A stretch of 64,000 bases of DNA from NCBI GenBank assembly GCA_963837455.1, contig CAWINM010000001.1:1488001-1552000 (forward strand), in the 5' to 3' direction. Positions within the stretch are counted from its first letter, which is position 1; the number at the start of each line of letters is the position of its first letter. The stretch is from DASYQD01 sp963837455. Its GTDB lineage: Bacteria; Acidobacteriota; Thermoanaerobaculia; Multivoradales; JAIOJS01. Positions 56,225-64,000 of the stretch are shown piece by piece. The notes under the pieces are model-generated. The model ran no database searches and had not been told where the DNA came from. It worked only from the letters and a program-made list of their open reading frames with translations. Made by a program: the position numbers and the translations under genes.

Positions 56225-57736
56225 ATGACCTCCCACCCGCGTCTGGTGCTCGCCGCCACCGTGCTCGGCACGGCGATGACGTTCATCGACGCCACCGCGG
56301 TGAACGTGGCGATGCCGGTCGTGCAGCGCGACCTCCATGCCACGCTCGCCGGCACGCAGTGGGTGGTCGAGGCCTATCAGCTGCTGCTCGCCTCGCTGCT
56401 GCTCGTCGGCGGCGCTCTCGGCGACCACTTCGGGCGCCGGCGCCTGCTGATGATCGGCGTCGCCCTGTTCGCCGCCACCTCGCTCGCCTGCGGCCTGGCG
56501 CCCACGATCGGCACGCTGGTGACCGCGCGTGCCCTGCAGGGGGTGGCCGCGGCCCTGCTCGTTCCCGAGTCGCTGGCGATCGTCTCGGCCTCCTTCGACG
56601 ACGCGCGCCGCCCGCGTGCCATCGGCGCCTGGTCGTCGCTGACCTCGCTGATGGTGCTGCTGGGGCCGGTGCTCGGTGGTTGGCTGGTCGATCACGGCTC
56701 GTGGCGCTGGCTGTTCTTCATCAACCTGCCCATCGGCCTGGTGACGCTGGCGCTCGCCGGCATTGGCGTCGAGGAGTCGCGCGATCCGGCGCAGAGCCGC
56801 CTCGACGTCGGCGGCGCGGTCCTGGTGACCCTCGCGCTGGCAGCGATCGTCTACCCGCTGATCGAGTGGCCGCACGGCGAGCACCGGCGCCTCACCGCAA
56901 TGCTCGCCGGCGGGGTGGCGCTGCTCGCCCTCTTCGTGGTGCTCGAGCGGCGGGTGCGCACGCCGATGCTGCCGCCCGAGCTCTTCCGCGCGCGCAGCTT
57001 CGCCGCCGCCAACCTCCTCACCCTCTTCCTCTACGCCGCGCTCGGCGCGGCGCTGTTCTTCATTCCCTTCGACCTCATCGACGTGCAGGGCTTCTCGGCG
57101 ACGGCGGCGGGGGCGGCGAACCTGCCCATCGTCGTGCTCATCACCGCCCTCTCGCCGTTTGCCGGCCGGTGGGCGGCGAAGCGCGGCTGGCGCGGGCCGC
57201 TGACCGTCGGTCCGGCGGTCGCCGCCGCCGGCTTCGCCCTCTTCGCCCTCCCCGGCATAGGCGGCAGCTACTGGCTGACGTTCCTCCCCGCGGCGGCCGT
57301 GCTGGGGCTGGGGATGGGGATCACCGTCGCGCCCTTGACCACCGCCGTGATGGGCGCCGCCGGCCGCGCCCGCGCCGGCATCGCCTCGGGGGTCAACAAC
57401 GCCGTGGCACGCGCCGCCGGGCTGCTGGCCATCGCCGTCGTCGGCCTGCTGGTCACCGCGGTGTTCCGCCACGACCTGGCGCGACGCGTTCCCGGGCCCC
57501 AAGGTGCCGCGCTGGTGCGGCAGAGCGAGTCGCTCACCGCACTGGCGCTGCCCACCGGGCTGGCGCCGGCCGAGCGGAGGACGCTGCACGCCGCCGTCGA
57601 CCGCGCGTTCCTCTCCGCCTTCCGGGGCGGCATGCTCGCCTGCGGCGGCCTCGCTCTCGCGGCAGCCGCCTGCGGCGCCCGCACCGGCAGCGCCGACGAA
57701 CGCAGGGCGCGCGGCGCCGCGGCAGAGGCGACCTAG
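56225..57736 (+). CDS. MFS exporter, DHA2 (EmrB/QacA) family
   Basis: A 503-residue inner-membrane drug:proton antiporter-like protein with about 14 TM helices. Motifs are ATVLGTAMTFIDATAVNVAMP (helix 1, with the family Asp), the loop GGALGDHFGRRRLLMIG (motif A), RALQGVAAALLVPESLAI (motif B) and GPVLGGWLVDHGSWRWLFFINLP (motif C and its extension). ATG 56225 is preferred; the frame is open back to 56177. It would export hydrophobic toxic compounds; the substrate is unknown. Confidence 0.92.
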   Translation: MTSHPRLVLAATVLGTAMTFIDATAVNVAMPVVQRDLHATLAGTQWVVEAYQLLLASLLLVGGALGDHFGRRRLLMIGVALFAATSLACGLAPTIGTLVTARALQGVAAALLVPESLAIVSASFDDARRPRAIGAWSSLTSLMVLLGPVLGGWLVDHGSWRWLFFINLPIGLVTLALAGIGVEESRDPAQSRLDVGGAVLVTLALAAIVYPLIEWPHGEHRRLTAMLAGGVALLALFVVLERRVRTPMLPPELFRARSFAAANLLTLFLYAALGAALFFIPFDLIDVQGFSATAAGAANLPIVVLITALSPFAGRWAAKRGWRGPLTVGPAVAAAGFALFALPGIGGSYWLTFLPAAAVLGLGMGITVAPLTTAVMGAAGRARAGIASGVNNAVARAAGLLAIAVVGLLVTAVFRHDLARRVPGPQGAALVRQSESLTALALPTGLAPAERRTLHAAVDRAFLSAFRGGMLACGGLALAAAACGARTGSADERRARGAAAEAT

Positions 57737-57922
57737 CCCGGCCCGCGAGGGTGCCGCGCTACCAGGGCGTGCGCCGCGGCGTGGGCGCCGCAGCGATGTT
57801 CATCGGAGTGATACCGCCTCGTTACCGTCGCGACACGCGGCACCGCAGCAACGTCACCTCGACCGCGCATCATCGCGGACGGCACGGGGACGAATGCCTG
57901 CGACTCGCGCATGGAGAGCGCC

Positions 57923-58771
57923 ATGATCCACCCACCCGACATCCGCCGGGTCGTGCTGGTCGTGCTCGACGGCCTCCGCGCCGACGCCATCGCGGCCCTC
58001 GGCCTGCGCCACTGGCAGCAGCTAGCGCGCGACGGCGCCTGCTCCTTCACCGGTGCCACCGTCGCGCCCAGCGTCACCGCCGCCGCGATGGCGTCGCTGC
58101 TCACCGGGGCGCCCCCGGAGGTGCACGGCCTGCGCAGCGACCGCTTCCATCTGCCGCGGCGTCAGGGGGCGCTGCACCCGCTGCCGCGGCAGCTCGCCGC
58201 CTGCGGTCTACCCACCCACGGCTTCGTCCGCGAGCTGCCCTTCGTTTTCCGGGGCATCGCCAGGCGGATCGCTCGCTACCTCGGCTTCGACGCTGCCTGC
58301 TTCACCGGGCGCGGCGCCCGCGAGATCCTCTTCGCCGCCTGGGACGCGCTCGCCAGCCAGGAGCGGGGCCTCATCCTGCTCCACTGGCCCGACGCCGACG
58401 TTGCCGGCCATCAGCACGGCTGGATGTCGCCGCAGTACGCGCAGGCGGCGCAGCGCATGGACCAGTCGCTGGGGCTGCTGGCGTCGATGGCGGACCTCGA
58501 CGGCGACCCGGGGACGCTGCTCATCGCGCTCGCCGACCACGGGGGCGGCGGCATCGATCCACGAGACCACGAGAGCGACCACCCGCTCGACCGCACCATC
58601 CCGCTGCTGCTCGCCGGCGGCGCGGTGGTGAGCGGCGAGCTCGACGAGCCGACCCTCCTCGACGTCCCCGCCACCGTGCTGTGGGCGCTCGGGATCGCGC
58701 AGCCGGCCAGCTACGCGGGGAGGCCGCTGTGCGAGGCGTTCCTCGCCGAGGCCTCGGCGGTGGCAGGTTGA
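57923..58771 (+). CDS. Alkaline-phosphatase-fold phosphodiesterase
   Basis: A 282-residue type I phosphodiesterase/nucleotide pyrophosphatase-like enzyme. Metal residues are visible in VVLVVLDGLRADAI, the nucleophile region in ATVAPSVTAAAMASLLTG, then HWPDADVAGHQHGW and LADHGGGGID with DHPLDRTIPLLL. No signal peptide. ATG 57923 has GGAGAG upstream; ATG 57911 is the alternative. It begins a rightward run of envelope-type genes and could hydrolyse or transfer phospho-groups on lipid or glycan substrates. Confidence 0.85.
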   Translation: MIHPPDIRRVVLVVLDGLRADAIAALGLRHWQQLARDGACSFTGATVAPSVTAAAMASLLTGAPPEVHGLRSDRFHLPRRQGALHPLPRQLAACGLPTHGFVRELPFVFRGIARRIARYLGFDAACFTGRGAREILFAAWDALASQERGLILLHWPDADVAGHQHGWMSPQYAQAAQRMDQSLGLLASMADLDGDPGTLLIALADHGGGGIDPRDHESDHPLDRTIPLLLAGGAVVSGELDEPTLLDVPATVLWALGIAQPASYAGRPLCEAFLAEASAVAG

Positions 58772-58808
58772 GGGCGCCGCGGCTCCGAGCGGGCGCGGCG
58801 GGAGACGG

Positions 58809-59729
58809 GTGAGCACGGCCGTGCTGACGCTCGCCGCGGCGCACGCGCTGTGCGTCGCCTGCCTGCTGGTGGACGCCGCGGCACGCGCCGCCCGCCTGCG
58901 CCTCTTGGTGCGGGCGCTGGGCGGCTCCGTGGGCCTCGCCCACGCGCTGTGGGCCAACCTCGTCGAGGACTCCGCCGCGGCGCTCACCCCGATGCGCCTC
59001 GGCGGCACGCCGGCGCGGGCGATCGCCCTCAACCGCGGCGACGTGGGTACGGCACGAGCGATCCTCGCCGCCGCCATCGAGTCGGCGCTCATGGCCCCGC
59101 TGGTGATCGCGCTGGCGGGTGCCACCGGCATCGCCTTCGCGCCCACCTGGTGGCGCTCCGTCGCCCCGCAGCTCGGCCGTTCGGCCCAGGGCGCCGGACG
59201 CTGGGCCGCCATCGCCCTCGCGCTCGGTCTCGCCATCTGGCTGGTGATGCGCTGGCTGCTCCCGGAACAGCACTACTCGATGCGGCGCTCGTTGGCCCAG
59301 GCGTGGCGCGATCTGCGCCGGGTCGGCGCCGCCAGCCTAGCCGCCGCCGCCGCGCTCACCCTGGTGAGCATCCTGGCGCGGCTGGCTCTGCTGCCGATCC
59401 TGATCGGCACCGTCGCGCCACGGCCGCCGCTGGGTGCCGTGGTGCTGAGCTCGCTGGCGCTCCTCTACGGGCAGCTGCTGCTGCCGACGCCGTCAGGGGC
59501 CGGTGCCATCGAGCTCGGCTTCCTCGCCGGCGGTGTCGGCGTCGTCGGCGCGCCGGCGAGCGGCCTGCTCCTCGCCTGGCGCCTCTACGCCACCGGCGTC
59601 GCGATCGCGGGCGGGCTCCTGGTGGTCCTCAACCGGGTGGTCCACGTGCTGAGCGGCGCGCCGCCGGCCGTCCGCGAGCGCGTCGCACCACCGCTCCTCG
59701 ACGTCGACCCCAGGAGGTCGGGCTCATGA
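58809..59729 (+). CDS. UPF0104 / lysylphosphatidylglycerol-synthase-type membrane protein
   Basis: A 306-residue integral membrane protein with about seven helices. The region LALLYGQLLLPTPSGAGAIELGFLAG is the family hallmark (P-x-P-x-G-x-G-x-x-E), and NLVEDSAAALTPMRLGGTPARA is its first half. Relatives flip or transfer aminoacyl-lipids, or partner with glycosyltransferases; with no soluble transferase domain here a transport-like role is likely. GTG start. It overlaps the next gene by four bases (ATGA). Confidence 0.85.
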   Translation: MSTAVLTLAAAHALCVACLLVDAAARAARLRLLVRALGGSVGLAHALWANLVEDSAAALTPMRLGGTPARAIALNRGDVGTARAILAAAIESALMAPLVIALAGATGIAFAPTWWRSVAPQLGRSAQGAGRWAAIALALGLAIWLVMRWLLPEQHYSMRRSLAQAWRDLRRVGAASLAAAAALTLVSILARLALLPILIGTVAPRPPLGAVVLSSLALLYGQLLLPTPSGAGAIELGFLAGGVGVVGAPASGLLLAWRLYATGVAIAGGLLVVLNRVVHVLSGAPPAVRERVAPPLLDVDPRRSGS

Positions 59730-60830
59730 GCCGCGCCCAGGCGCACCAGCGCCAGCGCATCCTCTTCATCTGCGGCTCGCTCAACCAGACGACGCAGATG
59801 CACGCGGTCGCCCGCGAGCTGCCCGAGTTCGAGCACCGCTTCACGCCCTACTACGGCCACGGCCTCATCGAGGGGCTGCGGGTGGCGCGGCTGCTCGAGT
59901 TCACCGTGCTCGGCTACAAGCTGCGCCGCCGCTGCCTCGACTACCTCTCTCGCCAGCGCCTGCCGCTCGACCTCCACGGGCGCAGCGGCGGCTACGACCT
60001 GGTGCTCACCTGCTCCGACCTCATCGTGCAGCGCAACATCCGCCGCCAGCGGGTGGTGCTCGTGCAGGAGGGGATCCTGGACCCCGCGGGCGTGGCCTTC
60101 AAGCTGTGCAGCAAGATGCCGAGCCTGCCGCTGTGGCTCGCCGGCACGGCGACCACCGGGCTCTCCGGCCGCTACGAGCGCTTCTGCGTCGCCAGCGACG
60201 GCTATCGCGACCTGTTCGTGAGGAACGGCGCCGACGCCGACCGCATCGTCGTCACCGGCATCCCCAACTTCGACGACTGCGCGCGCTACCGAGCAGAACG
60301 ACTTCCCGCACCGGCACTACGTCCTGGTCTGCTCGTCCGACGCCCGCGAGACGTTCAAGCGCGACGACCGCGGCGCCTTCCTCGACCGCTGCCTGGAGAT
60401 CGCCGCCGGCCGCCAGCTCCTCTTCAAGCTCCACCCCAACGAGAACGCCGCCCGCGCCAGCCGCGAGATCCACGCGCGGGCGCCGGGGGCGCTCGTCTAC
60501 GCCAGCGGCAGCGCCGAGGAGATGGTCGCCAACTGCGACGTCCTCGTCACCCAGTACTCCTCGACCGCCTTCGTGGGCCTGGCGCTGGGCAAGGAGGTCC
60601 ACTCCTACTTCGACCTTGCCGAGCTGCGCCGGTTGCTGCCGGTGCAGAACCGGGCCGCGGCGCGCCGCATCGCCGCCGTCTGCCGCGAGCTGCTCGCCGG
60701 GGGAGGCGCGGCGACGGCGGCCTTGGGCACCGAGGCGCCGGCGGGCAAGCGGCGCGGCCTCGGCCTGCGGGGCGGCTCGGGCCTCCGGCGGCTCCCCCGA
60801 GCCGCCCGGCGGCGGGTGACGACGTCGTGA
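59726..60830 (+). CDS. GT-B-fold transferase (glycerophosphotransferase/epimerase-like), one frameshift
   Basis: About 367 residues after correcting one extra C near 60293. The N-terminal half begins ILFICGSLNQTTQMHAVARELPE and ends VVTGIPNFDDCARY. The C-terminal half reads YVLVCSSDARETFKRDD, LLFKLHPNENAARASREI, then ANCDVLVTQYSSTAFVGLALGKEVHSYFD. The KLHPNE and TQYSSTAF blocks are typical of CDP-glycerol glycerophosphotransferases and UDP-GlcNAc 2-epimerase-fold enzymes in capsule or wall glycan synthesis; the substrate is open. CAGGAGG precedes ATG 59726. The stop overlaps the next GTG. Confidence 0.75.
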
Positions 60831-61651
60831 GAACGCTCGTCGTCGTCCAGGCGCGCATGGGCTCCCGCCGGCTGCCGGGCAAGGTGATGCTGGCGCTCGC
60901 CGGCGAGCCGATGCTGGCCGCGTCAGCTCGAGCGCGTGCAGGCGGCGCGCGACGCCGTTCGAGCTGGTGGTGGCCACCACCGCCGCCGCCGGCGACGACC
61001 CCATCCGCGAGCTCTGCCGCGCCGGCGGCGTGCGCTGCGTCGAGCGGCCACCCCACCGATCTGCTCGACCGCCACCTACCAGGCGGCGCGCGCAGGTGGG
61101 CGCGGAGGTGGTGGTGAAGATCCCCTCCGACTGCCCGCTCATCGACCCCGGCGTCATCGACCGCGTGCTCGGGTTCTTCGTCCGGCACGCCGCCGACGTC
61201 GACTTCGTCGAGCAACCTGCACCCTCCCACCTATCCGGACGGCAACGACGTCGAGGTGCTGCCCTTCGAGGTCCTCGAGACGGCCTGGCGCGAGGCCACC
61301 CGGCCGCTCGAGCGCGAGCACACCACGCCCTTCGTCTGGGACCGGCCGGAGCGGTTCCGCATCGGCAACGTCCTCTGGGAAGGCGGGCGCGATCTCTCGC
61401 TGAGCCACCGCTTCACGGTCGACTACGCCGAGGACTACGCCCTCGTGCGCGCGGTGTACGACGCGCTGTGGACGCCCCGCGCGGCCCGATTTTCCGGTTG
61501 CACGAGATCCTCGACCTGCTGGCGGCGCGGCCCGACCTCCTCGCCCTCAACGCGCGCCACCGCGGCGTCAACTGGTACCGCCACCACCTCGACGAGCTGG
61601 CGACGATCGGCGCCGGGCGGGACAGCGCCCCGCGATCCCGGGGCCGCACCG

Positions 61652-61655
<4 letters not shown>
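60827..61655 (+). CDS. SpsF-like cytidylyltransferase/glycosyltransferase-family protein, frame broken
   Basis: A nucleotidyltransferase of the SpsF/CMP-sugar synthetase group. It starts RTLVVVQARMGSRRLPGKVML, then LVVATTAAAGDDPI, TDLLDR, VVVKIPSDCPLIDPGVIDRV, DVEVLPFEVLETAWREA, HRFTVDYAEDYALVRAVYD and RGVNWYRHHLDEL, in three frames. At least six shifts occur, for example extra bases near 60923, 60954, 61051 and 61210. It probably activates a sugar acid or amino sugar for a surface glycan. GTG 60827 and TGA 61653-61655 both make GTGA overlaps with neighbours. Confidence 0.78.
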
Positions 61656-62572
<917 letters not shown>

Positions 62573-62576
<4 letters not shown>

Positions 62577-63511
62577 GCTACGAGGACGGCCCTCGGCCGA
62601 GCTCGCTGCGGGGCGCGACCGACGTCGTGGTGATGACGGCCGAGAACCGGGCGGCGATCCGCAACCTGCCGGCGGCGCTGGGGCCGCGCTTCGTCGACGT
62701 CGGCATCTGCGAGCAGACGATGGTCGGGGCGGCGGCGGGGCTGGCGCTGCGCGGCCGCACGCCCGGTCGTCCACGCGCTGGCCGCCTTCCTCACCATGCG
62801 CGCCTTCGAGTTCATCCGCACCGACGTCGGCATCGCGCGGCCTGCCGGTGAAGCTGGTGGGCGGCGTCCCGGGGTTCCTCTCCGAGGCCAACGGCCCCAC
62901 CCACCAGGCGATCGAGGACGTCGCGCTGATGCGCGGCATCCCGGGCATGCACGTGGTCTGCCCGGCCGACGAGGAGGAGCTGCTGGCGGCGCTGCCCGCG
63001 ATCCTGGCCTGCCCGCGCCCTGCTACGTGCGCTTCAACGCCGCGGCCGCCGGCGGTGGCGCACCACGCGCCCTTCGCCCTCGGGCAAGGCCGAGCTGCTC
63101 TGCGCGAAGGCGACGACGTCGCGCTCCTCACCTACGGCTTCCTGGTCCGCGAGGTGCGCGCGGCGCGCCGAGCGTCCTCGCGGCGCGGGCGTGCGGTGCG
63201 GCGTGCGTCAACCTGCGCACCCTGCGACCCGCTCGACGAGGAGGCGCTGCTCGCGCCGGCCGCGAGCCGCCGGCTGCTGGTCACCGTCGAGGACCACTTC
63301 CTGCGCCGGCGGGCTGCTACTCGCATCGTCGCCGAGCTGCTGCGCTCGGCGCGCGGCCTGCGCGCGCCGCGTCCCGATCGCGCTCGACCAGCGCTGGTTC
63401 CAGCCCGCCCTGCTTGCCGGACGTGCTCGCGGCACGAGGGCTTCACCGGGCCGACGACGCATCGCGGCGCCGCAGTCCTCGCCAGCGCCTCGCCGACGGC
63501 GGACGCCGCGC
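62573..63511 (+). CDS. Transketolase, C-terminal subunit, frame broken
   Basis: The pyrimidine-binding and C-terminal half. It reads TDVVVMTAENRAAIRNLP, RFVDVGICEQTMVGAAAGLALRG (catalytic Glu), AFLTMRAFEFIRTDVG, KLVGGVPGFLSEANGPTHQAIEDVALMRGIPGMHVVCPADEEELLAALP, VRFN, LLTYGFLVREVRAA, and LDQRWFQPALL, in changing frames. No stop is legible at the expected end near 63510, so the boundary is approximate. Split transketolases inside glycan clusters usually supply a specialised sugar precursor rather than central metabolism. Confidence 0.8.

Positions 63512-64000
<489 letters not shown>

Overview
The window is GC-rich bacterial chromosome (by eye about 70% GC), densely coded on both strands, with no insertion sequence, prophage or CRISPR array that I can see. 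The gene order around dnaA, rpmH and parAB, an SRP RNA, a tmRNA, a complete bacillithiol pathway (bshC-bshB-bshA), bactofilin next to parB, and many GTG starts fit a GC-rich Gram-negative-type lineage such as Acidobacteriota. That placement is inference; no 16S rRNA gene is present to settle it.

Region 1 (0-25 kb) is the replication-origin neighbourhood. Leftward from about 11.5 kb lie dnaA, dnaN, recF, gyrB and gyrA, then a transaldolase-like gene, an M20 dipeptidase and the start of a CYTH-domain gene. DnaA-box-like sites and a good promoter sit between dnaA and mutY. On the other side are mutY, a two-domain cyclic-nucleotide-binding protein, a leftward dnaX-ybaB-recR-aminotransferase group, the SRP RNA, tadA, two tRNA-Ser genes, and the run rpmH-rnpA-yidD-yidC-jag-rsmG-parA-parB-bactofilin. 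A near-perfect parS site lies just before rsmG.

Region 2 (25-43 kb) holds housekeeping genes: an envelope phosphatase-like membrane protein, pyrF, signal peptidase I with a 14-bp inverted repeat upstream, a ComEA-like protein with a pseudopilin, cutA, a Cys/Met PLP enzyme, mtnA, tmRNA, a dihydrouridine synthase, then a methyltransferase overlapping bshC-bshB-bshA. After these come a YigZ/IMPACT protein, small membrane proteins including a second, membrane-anchored YidD, a DUF971 protein, a cyclophilin and tRNA-Leu.

Region 3 (42.6-54 kb) contains secG, tpiA, pgk and gap on the minus strand, tsaD, a membrane FAD oxidoreductase, a secreted subtilisin-like protease and a NYN plus LOTUS-type RNA-binding protein.

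Region 4 (54-64 kb) contains a UbiX-like flavin prenyltransferase, a PGRP-type amidase, a 14-TM drug-exporter-like MFS protein, and a rightward run that looks like envelope polysaccharide synthesis: alkaline-phosphatase-fold enzyme, UPF0104 membrane protein, GT-B-like transferase, SpsF-type cytidylyltransferase, split transketolase and a GSA-aminomutase-like aminotransferase cut by the window edge.

The reading frame is broken repeatedly, in clusters, within genes that should be essential (gyrA, gyrB, dnaN, pgk, gap) and in the last 3 kb, while long stretches between are clean. This is best explained by uncorrected indel errors in parts of the assembly rather than by biology. Gene ends in those stretches are approximate.
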